21,879 nucleotides of DNA, taken from Saccoglossus kowalevskii (lineage: Eukaryota; Hemichordata; Enteropneusta; Harrimaniidae). The stretch spans positions 110,645 to 132,523 of the forward strand of contig NW_003133378.1 of assembly GCF_000003605.2 (NCBI RefSeq), read 5' to 3'. Below the pieces are notes generated by a model. That model ran no database searches and was not told where the DNA came from. It saw only the letters and a program-made list of their open reading frames with translations. Each line of letters starts with the position of its first letter. Position 1 is the stretch's first letter. The position numbers were made by a program, and so were the translations under genes. Below, one piece after another: positions 16,701 through 21,879 of the stretch.

Positions 16701-19459
16701 AGTCATCGTACATGGCAATGTCCTGAAAGACAAAATATTACCAATACTGTTGTGTGTACGCAGTGTGGAGGAACTGGTCATATTGCAGCTGATTGTCGAC
16801 AGAAACGAGAAGGTGGAGGTGGTTTTGGGCCACAGAGTACTGTAGACAAAGCTAAAATGGACAGCGAGGTAATTAATCATATAACTGACAATTTGTTTGT
16901 CTGAATTAAATGACTCGTGGTTAATTACCTTATGTCATGTCATTCAAAAGCAATTTGAATTGGCAGACTCGTTGCTATCTTTTCCTGCAAAAACAATTTG
17001 AAGGCATTTGTCAGTTTTTAGTTCCAGTTCAGGCCACACCAACTATGGTTGATAAGTATAAATAGATCATTGCTTTCTCTGCAACTGCATGAAATTGTTC
17101 CTTTCATAATCAATCTTTTCCAACATTTTTGTTGTCATTGATTCAACAAGACCATGTAAAAGCGTTAAATGATATTTTTTTGTTCGAGTCTGTTTTTCTG
17201 AGATGACTGGGTAAATTTAAAGTTGGTATAATGATCATACATATTGGGTTACAGGTGGACATCTTTTTTGTAATTTAACCAAATATGGTCAATTAGTGCA
17301 CATGCCAGTTTCTTTTGAATGCAATGTTTATGAATTCTGAATTTATTCTGTTCTATAACTATAGTATATGTCGCTGATGGCTGAGTTGGGTGAAGGACCA
17401 CCACCTCCCGCTACATCATCTGCACCTCCACCTCAACCAGCATCTGGACCCAGACCACTCTTATCAACACCAGTCAATCCACCACCACCATTGGTAAGGA
17501 ATCGTTCATTCACCGTGAGTTAATTCCTGCTGCTACAATTTATGTGTTGTCATGGTGATTATTTGGGTTTATTGGCTTTTGAAGCGAATGCTTACTAGTT
17601 TAACCTGAAAATACAAAAAAAAATATCATTTATTTACTTTCAACTTTGACTGAAAGCTTCAAACCACATTGCATTGCAAATCTACATCAAAGTTCTCTTT
17701 CCCATAATGCAATATTACCCATGATGCCTATCTACATTTCTCTTGATTTGTTCAATTTGTGATTTTTTTCTAACCATGACAAAGAAGGGGGTTATCATTG
17801 TCCCACATTGTACTTTATGTGGATGATGTTCATTATAAATAAATTTATTTGAATATTTGCTGTTTTTTTCGTGAATGTTTATCTATAAAAAAAAAAAAAA
17901 TCTTGCACTATCTATGTCAATACAGCAGGCACCAAAATCAATCTCTTGCAACATTTTAATGTTCCTGGGAACATTGCCAGTGGTGTTTGTTGTATAACAG
18001 TAACATTGTCAGTGTGTTAGTACCTTTATGGCTTTCAATTTCAGTGCTCACTCATACATGCCATGAGGACTCTCTTAGCCAGCTTGTCAGATTCTTGTCT
18101 GTTCAGTATGGATCTAAACAAATGTACATGGGTCAAATAGTGTTGTCTTGGTTACTGTACTGCAACAGTGTCTTTGTCTTTTGTATTCCTGACTGCATAT
18201 TAGCTTACATTATCCATCAGACTTCTTAGTTATTGACAATATGAACAGACAAATTGATGAGCTCACTGGATTGGGATGTTATAAAATAACATGTTTTTTG
18301 AATCTTTACAGATGGGTCAGAATGCTCATACACCACCGTGGGCAAACAAAGAGAAACACCAACATCATCACCAGCACCAGCACCATGGGAGGATGGATAA
18401 CAAACCACCCAGCTTGCTTGGATCTTCACCAAACCAACAACATCCTCCAAGTCTAATGTCACAGCAAGTCCAGCCCCTCTCGTCTTTACCTCCACCACCT
18501 CCACCAGCTAGTAGTGGCAACCAGCAGTGGAATCAGCTTCCGCCAGCACCGCCAGGCTCTCAAGGTAATAATACTGGCATAGTAAGTCCCCAGAAAAACA
18601 TTGTAAACAGTCAAATTTTCACTGCTATTTTCGTGGTGGAGCAAGTGAGAATTAAATCATATGAACATCGCTACGACATTATGCAAATTTGGTCTCCTGG
18701 AATTAAAGGAGTTATTTGTGATATGTAATTTGCCGATGTTTGAGGTAACTAAATTTTATGAAATTCACTAAAGCTTCCGGTGCCTAAAAATTCATTGCTT
18801 AAACATCTTGCAATGTTAATAAAATAATAAAAACGTTTATATCATGTGGCATTCAATATTTTCAACTGTATATATTTTTCTAGCTCCTCCATTACCACCT
18901 CCATCTTTGCTGTTTGCGCCGCCCCCACCACCCCCAACAAGTGAACCACCGCCACCACCACAATCGTCAAGTTCACAGTGGCAATCCCAACCAAGTAAGT
19001 ATAGAATTGAAAATGGAATATCACATCCATATTAGTTTGGGCCAGAGTAATTCAAGTTCAGTTTGTGTACCATCAAAATTTAGAACAGAATTATTGAAAT
19101 CATTTCAAATATTTATAATAAAAAAAAAAAAAAAAAAAAAAACGGTTTACACATTATCTGTATTAAAACCATACCTCTAGTAAACCCAGTTTAATTCAGG
19201 AAAATAACTGTATTTTGTTTTCATATAATAAATTTTTGGCGAATACGAGTGCACACAAAATCTTGATTTACTTTGGCTTACAGAGAAGAGTACATTTGGT
19301 TCATGACATGTCTGTGGCGGTGCATAATAGCTAATATGTAATTTTTCCTGTTATACAGGCAGTGCTCCTATGTTGGTTACAACACATTCTGGAGCACCGC
19401 CATGGCATCAACATCAAATACAAGGTACACCGCATGTTATAGTCACAACACACAAGTGA
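1964..19459 (+). CDS. SF1: Splicing factor 1 / branch-point-binding protein, whole gene (13 coding exons)
   Basis: SF1 binds the intron branch-point sequence and, with U2AF, marks the 3' splice site during early spliceosome assembly in the nucleus. Thirteen exons join in phase to give about 580 residues (vertebrate SF1 is about 640). Numbered from the ATG at 1964: SF1-type N-terminus [13 protein letters not shown] (from residue 9), U2AF-ligand motif KKKKRSRW with its key Trp (74-81), helix-hairpin (about 95-137), SPSP (139-142), KH domain (about 195-280, GPRG loop at 217-220), QUA2 (281-320, from exon 7 or exon 8), CCHC knuckles (321-334 and 346-359), and a Pro/Gln/His-rich tail with PPW motifs. 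The vertebrate protein has one clear knuckle; two are known from yeast and fly homologues. The C-terminal end is less certain than the rest. The family assignment is very secure. Confidence 0.97.
2178..4221 (+). other. SF1: SF1 intron 1
   Basis: A 2044-bp AT-rich intron from GTAAGT to TTTCTCAG. It contains one 24-bp direct repeat (3401-3462) and several homopolymer runs. Short open frames (for example 3965-4153) show no homology or splice support, and I see no other gene. Confidence 0.85.
3401..3462. repeat. 24-bp direct repeat, two copies
   Basis: Copies at 3401-3424 and 3439-3462 (starting TTAGCTCC and ending AAATCATGGA) differ at one base and start 38 bp apart. A local duplication, of no known function. 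Confidence 0.8.
4222..4344 (+). CDS. SF1: SF1 exon 2 (U2AF-ligand motif and start of helix-hairpin)
   Basis: A 123-bp exon, phase 1 to phase 1, from CTTTCTCAG to TTTCTTT|GTAAGT. It completes P72 and encodes [12 protein letters not shown], the UHM-ligand motif whose tryptophan inserts into the U2AF65 UHM pocket in known SF1 complexes. It then encodes [13 protein letters not shown], matching the vertebrate IPPGLTREQERAY stretch that opens the helix-hairpin. Confidence 0.95.
4345..5423 (+). other. SF1: SF1 intron 2
   Basis: A 1079-bp intron, GTAAGT to TTCTGTTACAG. It is strongly AT-rich. I found no RNA gene, repeat array or supported exon in it. Confidence 0.9.
5424..5499 (+). CDS. SF1: SF1 exon 3 (helix-hairpin, [15 protein letters not shown])
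   Basis: A 76-bp exon, phase 1 to phase 2. It encodes [18 protein letters not shown] then IPPNPED, nearly identical to the vertebrate motif. The donor is AG|GTTTGT, weaker than the other donors. The split codon AG|A gives Arg138 with exon 4. The long open frame running in from 5246 is intronic. Confidence 0.96.
5500..9432 (+). other. SF1: SF1 intron 3
   Basis: A 3933-bp intron from GTTTGT to TTATTAACAG. It holds two small inverted repeats: CTAGGTT-GA-AACCTAG at about 5577-5592, and CCCGAATC/GATTCGGG arms near 5671 and 5723. There is also a short ATT trinucleotide run near 7978-7995. Frames at 6388-6597 and 7296-7610 on the - strand are AT-rich, lack homology and look like chance. No other feature seen. 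Confidence 0.85.
9433..9585 (+). CDS. SF1: SF1 exon 4 (SPSP motif to KH start)
   Basis: A 153-bp exon, phase 2 to phase 2. It encodes (R)[19 protein letters not shown], then [19 protein letters not shown] and ending KPPADY. The SPSP serines are the known KIS/UHMK1 phosphorylation sites in vertebrate SF1, so regulation of U2AF binding may be conserved. Acceptor TTAACAG and donor GTAAGT are clear. Confidence 0.97.
9586..9706 (+). other. SF1: SF1 intron 4 (121 bp)
   Basis: A short intron from GTAAGT to TTTTAACAG. It is useful as an example of a short but ordinary intron in this gene. Confidence 0.95.
9707..9796 (+). CDS. SF1: SF1 exon 5 (KH domain, first half)
   Basis: A 90-bp exon, phase 2 to phase 2. 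It encodes [20 protein letters not shown] then NFVGLLIGP, matching the vertebrate KH start up to the GPRG RNA-gripping loop, whose Arg codon is split across the AG|GTAAGT donor. Confidence 0.97.
9797..10124 (+). other. SF1: SF1 intron 5
   Basis: A 328-bp AT-rich intron, GTAAGT to TTTTAAACAG. Nothing else is visible in it. Confidence 0.92.
10125..10308 (+). CDS. SF1: SF1 exon 6 (KH domain, GPRG loop onward)
   Basis: A 184-bp exon, phase 2 to phase 0. It encodes [20 protein letters not shown], then [20 protein letters not shown] and PLHALVTAN, ending KKAVDQ|GTAAAG. This is the best-conserved part of SF1 and forms the KH fold that holds the branch-point RNA. Reading on into the intron gives ten codons then TAG (10339-10341), so retention would truncate the protein before QUA2. 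Confidence 0.97.
10309..11750 (+). other. SF1: SF1 intron 6, first part
   Basis: Intron sequence with low-complexity AT-rich open frames (10534-10825, 10972-11310) that show no homology. I find no exon, RNA gene or array before the poly-G run. Confidence 0.85.
11751..11764 (+). repeat. Poly-G run beside the assembly gap
   Basis: Fourteen consecutive G bases (11751-11764), followed by ATGT and then the Ns. It probably contributed to the sequencing break. Confidence 0.95.
11769..11818. other. Assembly gap of 50 N
   Basis: Exactly 50 unknown bases, a likely fixed-size placeholder. It sits between a poly-G run and a tandem array, so the true missing length is unknown. Confidence 0.98.
11819..12344. 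repeat. 38-bp minisatellite, 14 copies, within SF1 intron 6
   Basis: Units begin CACTTCAAATCAAACCC and end CAAAATATG. Copies start at 11823, 11861, 11899, 11937, 11975, 12013, 12051, 12079, 12117, 12155, 12193, 12231, 12269 and 12307. Thirteen are 38 bp; the one at 12051 is cut to 28 bp. Because 38 is not a multiple of three and the unit lacks stops, all three + frames stay open, giving three overlapping false ORFs. Copies 1 and 8 share a TATT prefix and a GGTTTC variant, which points to a duplicated seven-unit block. Confidence 0.97.
12345..13713 (+). other. SF1: SF1 intron 6, middle part
   Basis: Unremarkable intron sequence. Frames at 12670-12879 and 12788-12979 are open but have no recognisable motif and no matching splice sites. 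A GGTTCAATCC at about 13312-13321 resembles a Pol III B box, but no A box or tRNA fold accompanies it. Confidence 0.75.
13714..13980. repeat. Compound (ACAG)n / (ACAT AGAC)n microsatellite ending in (GAAT)n
   Basis: Pure GACA/ACAG repeats (13714-13781) pass into interspersed ATAGACAGAC and ATAGACACGC units up to about 13963, then four GAAT units. On the - strand it reads as Ser-Val-Cys-Leu repeats in several frames, which produces spurious long ORFs. It is intronic. Confidence 0.96.
13981..14489 (+). other. SF1: SF1 intron 6, last part, leading to exon 7
   Basis: Intron sequence ending CCATGTTTCTCTTAG. Overlapping - strand frames (14017-14199, 14248-14457) show no homology. The - strand frame at 14486-14809 is the antisense shadow of the two QUA2 exons. 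Confidence 0.85.
14490..14608 (+). CDS. SF1: SF1 exon 7, QUA2 variant A (likely mutually exclusive with exon 8)
   Basis: A 119-bp exon, phase 0 to phase 2, from TTTCTCTTAG to GTAAG|GTATTT. It encodes [20 protein letters not shown], then [19 protein letters not shown] plus a split Arg. It aligns along its full length with exon 8 and with vertebrate QUA2 ([20 protein letters not shown]). It departs from both exon 8 and the vertebrate sequence at ELAALNG (K or R in the others) and RDAEAV (REDD in the others), so it is the more diverged copy. A second possible donor, GCA|GTAAGG, lies five bases upstream but would break the frame. QUA2 contacts the 5' part of the branch-point sequence in the known SF1-RNA structure. 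Confidence 0.93.
14609..14684 (+). promoter_or_regulatory. SF1: 76-bp intron between the QUA2 exons with branch point crowded to the 5' splice site
   Basis: The intron runs GTATTT to TTTGTAG. After A14629 the only adenines are A14673 and the one in the terminal AG. The only good yUnAy match, CTTAT with A14627, is 18 nt from the donor and is followed by a 55-nt pyrimidine-rich tract with no AG. That spacing should stop exon 7 splicing directly to exon 8 while leaving exon 8 usable from exon 6. The layout resembles vertebrate alpha-tropomyosin exons 2/3. Confidence 0.8.
14685..14803 (+). CDS. SF1: SF1 exon 8, QUA2 variant B (canonical-like)
   Basis: A 119-bp exon, phase 0 to phase 2, from GTGTTTGTAG to ATAAG|GTTCAT. 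It encodes [20 protein letters not shown], then [19 protein letters not shown] plus a split Arg. It is the copy closer to vertebrate SF1 (REDDNR). It shares 30 of 39 complete codons' amino acids with exon 7, but many shared residues use different codons, so the duplication is old and both copies look constrained. The donor GTTCAT is weak, which may leave exon choice open to regulation. Confidence 0.95.
14804..16678 (+). other. SF1: SF1 intron 8
   Basis: An 1875-bp intron, GTTCAT to CGTATTAG. I searched it for a third QUA2-like exon (RELA-LNGT) and saw none. The small frames at 15504-15707 (-), 15957-16145 and 16384-16578 have no support. Confidence 0.85.
16679..16868 (+). CDS. SF1: SF1 exon 9 (two CCHC zinc knuckles)
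   Basis: A 190-bp exon, phase 2 to phase 0, from TATTAG to AGCGAG|GTAATT. It encodes [14 protein letters not shown] (C321, C324, H329, C334) and [14 protein letters not shown] (C346, C349, H354, C359), both complete CX2CX4HX4C knuckles, then a Gly-rich link and DKAKMDSE. Vertebrate SF1 keeps the second knuckle and, where the first would be, has a non-knuckle stretch. Zinc knuckles add nonspecific RNA affinity. Confidence 0.97.
16869..17364 (+). other. SF1: SF1 intron 9
   Basis: A 496-bp intron, GTAATT to ATAACTATAG. Nothing else is visible in it. Confidence 0.9.
17365..17493 (+). CDS. SF1: SF1 exon 10 (YMSLMAELG and start of proline-rich tail)
   Basis: A 129-bp exon, phase 0 to phase 0. It encodes [20 protein letters not shown] and ends [16 protein letters not shown]. 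The [10 protein letters not shown] motif is diagnostic for SF1. A second in-frame donor, ACC|GTGAGT, lies 21 nt downstream (exon end 17514) and would add VRNRSFT, so two donors 21 nt apart are plausible alternatives. Confidence 0.95.
17494..18311 (+). other. SF1: SF1 intron 10
   Basis: An 818-bp intron, GTAAGG (or GTGAGT at 17515) to TCTTTACAG. It contains a poly-A run (about 17887-17900). The frame at 17987-18229 has no support. Confidence 0.9.
18312..18564 (+). CDS. SF1: SF1 exon 11 (His/Gln- and Pro-rich tail)
   Basis: A 253-bp exon, phase 0 to phase 1, from CTTTACAG to TCTCAAG|GTAATA. It encodes [15 protein letters not shown], a histidine/glutamine run ([10 protein letters not shown]), [20 protein letters not shown] and a polyproline run. 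Its PPW recalls vertebrate SF1 tail motifs. Another donor-like GTAAGT at 18582 would extend it by 17 bases and end in phase 0, which does not fit exon 12. Confidence 0.92.
18565..18883 (+). other. SF1: SF1 intron 11
   Basis: A 319-bp intron, GTAATA to TATTTTTCTAG. The open frame running in from exon 11 continues to TAA at 18726-18728 and is a readthrough artefact unless the intron is retained. Confidence 0.88.
18884..18994 (+). CDS. SF1: SF1 exon 12 (polyproline)
   Basis: A 111-bp exon, phase 1 to phase 1, from TTTCTAG to CCAA|GTAAGT. It encodes [20 protein letters not shown], then EPPPPP and [10 protein letters not shown]. It is symmetric, so skipping it keeps the frame, giving a natural cassette for varying the SH3/WW-type binding tail. 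Confidence 0.9.
18995..19358 (+). other. SF1: SF1 intron 12, with poly-A run
   Basis: A 364-bp intron, GTAAGT to TTATACAG. A run of 23 A (19120-19142) could be slippage or the tail of a small retroelement, but no element body is recognisable upstream. Confidence 0.88.
19359..19459 (+). CDS. SF1: SF1 exon 13 (predicted last coding exon)
   Basis: The exon enters in phase 1 from TTATACAG and encodes [20 protein letters not shown], then [12 protein letters not shown] and TGA at 19457-19459. [11 protein letters not shown] resembles the vertebrate IPPWQQQQ...MQG region. A donor-like CAAG|GTACAC at 19424/19425 could instead splice to a further exon, but no phase-1 proline-rich exon is visible before 21879. 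Readthrough to TGA is my preferred model; the last ten residues are uncertain. Confidence 0.7.
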
Positions 19460-20130
19460 AATTCATTTCCGCAACTTCTCTATAATATTGTCAACTCACT
19501 TGCTTACCATGTTCATGGTGTACAAGAGACATTTTTGGTTGTGGTTTGTTCATGATCATCTGGCGAAACCTGCTTGTTTTATCAGTGTGTTTGCTTTCAG
19601 TTGCATACTGGAGTTTTAGTTTTTGTCTAGCAATTTAGATAAATTGTTTCTACCGTAATACCTTGTCATGCAACTCTCCAATAGTATTTAAAAATGGTAG
19701 ATCCAAAAGAAAATGCTGCTTTGCTTTTCTAATTCCTTCTTTCAAAACTTTGGATAGTCTATAAATGGTATCTATAGTGGAATTACAATTTCGAGAACAT
19801 GTTGTTGAGATCTTGTTGAGAACGAGACAGCCACGTAACTTTTAATTCCAAATAGTCCATAGACCATTCTCTACCGCCATCACAACCAACAACAATACAA
19901 TGTACAACAAGAGCTGCAAATTTTGCAATTGGCCACCAACAATGAATTTAGTTTCCAAATGGCCACTACAAAAGAAATTTAACTTTGAGGGCTGCTATGT
20001 GTTAGATGTAGCATAACACTGTACCATACATATTTCAAAATACCTCATCTGTCAGTGTCATAAGAATGATGTAAATTTACTCTTTTCAACTATTTCACAC
20101 AGACTTTTAATAAATAAGTACGGTTATGCT
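19460..20130 (+). other. SF1: Probable SF1 3' UTR
   Basis: AT-rich noncoding sequence following the TGA, with stops in all frames. AATAAA signals occur at 20109-20114 and 20192-20197. If exon 13 is spliced on at 19424, this stretch would be intron instead. Confidence 0.45.
20109..20114 (+). terminator. Candidate polyadenylation signal AATAAA
   Basis: AATAAA about 650 bp past the SF1 stop codon. A second one sits at 20192-20197. In AT-rich DNA this hexamer is common, so only its position supports it. Confidence 0.35.
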
Positions 20131-20214
20131 CTGCCATGCCTCCGGGGGAGCTTTCACTGAAGCTCATACTTAGAGTGATGCTCCAGTCAAGAATAAATAG
20201 TTTTTACTACAAAA

Positions 20215-20580
20215 GACGCGTGTCATTTGCAATAGTTGATTTTCCGTACAATCGCGAGATCTCGCGAGATGCATGAAAGATGCGCGTCGAACGTCTGCCG
20301 CAAAAATCGAACGATTTGATTTTGAACTCGAATTTCTTTATTTCGTAGCTCACATTGACCGGCCGATCTTCGACAGAGGAATATTGCTTCCAAATACCCT
20401 TACTAATCGAAATTGCCTATCATCAAATGTGAACAGCACATTATTAAGCATGGAAATGTCCCCGAAATACTTTCGCGTTTGTCAAATCCCACGCGATGTT
20501 TGACGCGACTACGACGCTGTGACCTTTGTTTGTCCTGTTTTTACGTTCGATTTCACGCATAACGCGTGATTCTCACAGTG
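20215..20580. promoter_or_regulatory. CpG-rich patch with a TCTCGCGAGA element, possible promoter
   Basis: CpG dinucleotides are rare elsewhere in the window but dense here. At 20252-20267 there is a perfect 16-bp palindrome, TCGCGAGATCTCGCGA, and at 20260-20269 the full TCTCGCGAGA motif known as the CGCG element bound by BANP at housekeeping promoters. A 76-codon ORF (20273-20503) starts just after but has a poor start context and no recognisable family. The patch may be the promoter or first exon of a neighbouring gene. Confidence 0.4.
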
Positions 20581-21418
20581 AACGGAAAATGGTCTATTGT
20601 GCCCTATTGAGGTTAGAATGACTTGAGTCATTAGTGGTTAGACACTGAATAACTTGTAAATGTAACTATAGCTATTAGATGGTATTTCATGTTCTCGGGT
20701 TGTAAGGCAAGGTGTAGGATTGTTATTGTACTAGTTTTATTTTTTAAATCTTAAACCCCCAAGAGTGAAATATGAAAAATATAATGAGTTATGTGCTATC
20801 TTGGCGTTCATGTAGTTCCAGGGAAGAAGTATGTAATAAACTAAGACGAGTTGAGTTGTCTTTCCTTTCCATCGAGAATTTATATTAGTGCCCACTCATA
20901 TAGCAGCCAGAGACTCAAAACTGGTCTATTTATGTGTCATACTACTTGTGCTGATCCTATAGTGCCTTTATAGATACTTGCATGCACAGTTTGGGAGAAT
21001 TAGCTGAAAAAATGCTTGGCTATAGATACAAATGACAAATTAATTGGTTTAGAAAGTGTGCATTCTCTGAAGGACGGTAGTGTATGCACTCTCTCAACTA
21101 TTTTCACGTACCACACTCTGACATATCCATCTCACTCAATGTGGAGGGAATTATTTTATGTAAAGACAGAGAAACATAATAATTCTGTTAGACTTTTACG
21201 ACAGTCGAGGTTCCATTGAGAAATCTATGTTGTGCATTTCAGTTTGGATTTCACTCGTAATATATCATCAAAGGAAATGGGTAGATTTGAAGTCCTATCT
21301 TCATTGTGGAACTTCTCTATCTTATAGCACAATTCGCATATATGCTAAGAAAGATAAAAATGTTTGCTCTAATAGCATACATTAGAATGCGGCTTAGGGA
21401 AGAGTAGGAAATCAAACT
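20581..21418. other. Intergenic or intronic stretch, no gene seen
   Basis: AT-rich sequence without convincing exons, RNA genes or repeats. The open frame at 21016-21219 lacks an ATG start and has no recognisable motif. Confidence 0.5.
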
Positions 21419-21514
21419 CGCGGTTTACCGCGGTGGTGGTGGGTGCTCGCCGGTCGACCGCATTTTATGCAAATTTATGCATAGATTCCATGACCCCGGT
21501 TTACCGCGGTCATG
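21419..21514. promoter_or_regulatory. Cluster of CGGTNNACCG palindromes
   Basis: CGGTTTACCG at 21421-21430 and 21497-21506, and CGGTCGACCG at 21451-21460. Two of the three continue into ACCGCGGT (21427-21434 and 21503-21510). The last sits inside a 26-bp near-perfect palindrome (21489-21514, one mismatch, TT centre). A POU octamer ATGCAAAT lies between (21467-21474). It looks like a binding-site cluster or the end of a mobile element. Confidence 0.4.
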
Positions 21515-21879
21515 TGCGGTAGGCTCGCATGGCAATTTACACCCTATTGTTAAGACTATGAATGGACACAATAGACTGGGAAACTAAAGGTTACTTGCCG
21601 CCAAGTTCAAATAATAAAATCGAGTGGTACCAGAAAATTGGAAAAATCGTCTATATTAGTTCGCAGAAGAACACTATTTTATTTTCATGAGTCTTGGTAT
21701 AACATCGCAAAGCAACCCAGAATAATGTAGACCCCACATAATGTAAAATATTATCACATTATTTTGAATTTACATCATGTATAGTCTCAGGATTTATTTT
21801 AAAAGATTAATGTTTCGCATATACCGCCGTACCAATATAATCGGGCGAAGTACAAATTCCGAGTGTAAAACACTCGATG
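21515..21879. other. Window end, nothing recognised
   Basis: AT-rich sequence without a supported ORF, splice-site pair, RNA gene or repeat. Confidence 0.5.

Noticed and set aside
16647-16880. - strand ORF and a second + frame over exon 9
   Set aside because: The zinc-knuckle frame (CX2CX4HX4C twice, with matching splice phases) is the real one; the others are shadows.
18226-18504. - strand ORF over exon 11
   Set aside because: Antisense of the proline/histidine-rich SF1 exon; no independent support.
20273-20503. 76-codon ORF in the CpG patch as a protein-coding gene
   Set aside because: Poor start context and no recognisable family; kept only as part of a possible promoter or first exon.
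21016-21219. 67-codon open frame near the window end
   Set aside because: It starts at TTG rather than ATG and lacks splice or homology support.

Overview
This is a eukaryotic, animal nuclear DNA window. It is AT-rich, with long introns, GT-AG splice sites, simple-sequence repeats, a 38-bp minisatellite and a 50-N assembly gap at 11769-11818. Most listed open frames are intronic noise. The real coding content is one nearly complete gene on the + strand plus the 5' end of a second gene on the - strand.

Main gene, about 1964-19459 (+): splicing factor 1 (SF1, branch-point-binding protein BBP). I rebuilt it by joining exons with matching phases and no internal stops. There are 13 coding exons, of which exons 7 and 8 look like alternatives, giving a predicted protein of about 580 residues. 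In order it has an N-terminus like long SF1 isoforms, a U2AF65-binding ligand motif (KKKKRSRW), the helix-hairpin region, an SPSP phosphorylation motif, a KH domain with a GPRG loop, QUA2, two CCHC zinc knuckles, and a proline-rich tail with repeated PPW. Two complete knuckles suggest a non-vertebrate animal; I cannot name the species.

Most interesting feature: exons 7 (14490-14608) and 8 (14685-14803) are a diverged tandem duplicate of the QUA2-coding exon. Both are 119 bp with the same phases, and 30 of 39 codons agree in amino acid. Using both, or neither, shifts the frame into a nearby stop. In the 76-bp intron between them every usable branch-point adenine lies within about 20 nt of the exon 7 donor. 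This is the arrangement of a mutually exclusive exon pair, placed in the gene for the branch-point-binding protein itself.

Upstream (1-1963): a - strand gene starts with a coding exon at 183-383, continues into 1-103 and probably has a 5' UTR exon ending at 1577. It is head to head with SF1, so about 1578-1963 is a likely bidirectional promoter. I do not recognise the protein. Downstream (19460-21879): a probable SF1 3' UTR with AATAAA signals, a CpG-rich patch with a TCTCGCGAGA element (20215-20580) that may be a promoter, and a cluster of CGGTNNACCG palindromes (21419-21514). No further gene could be assigned.
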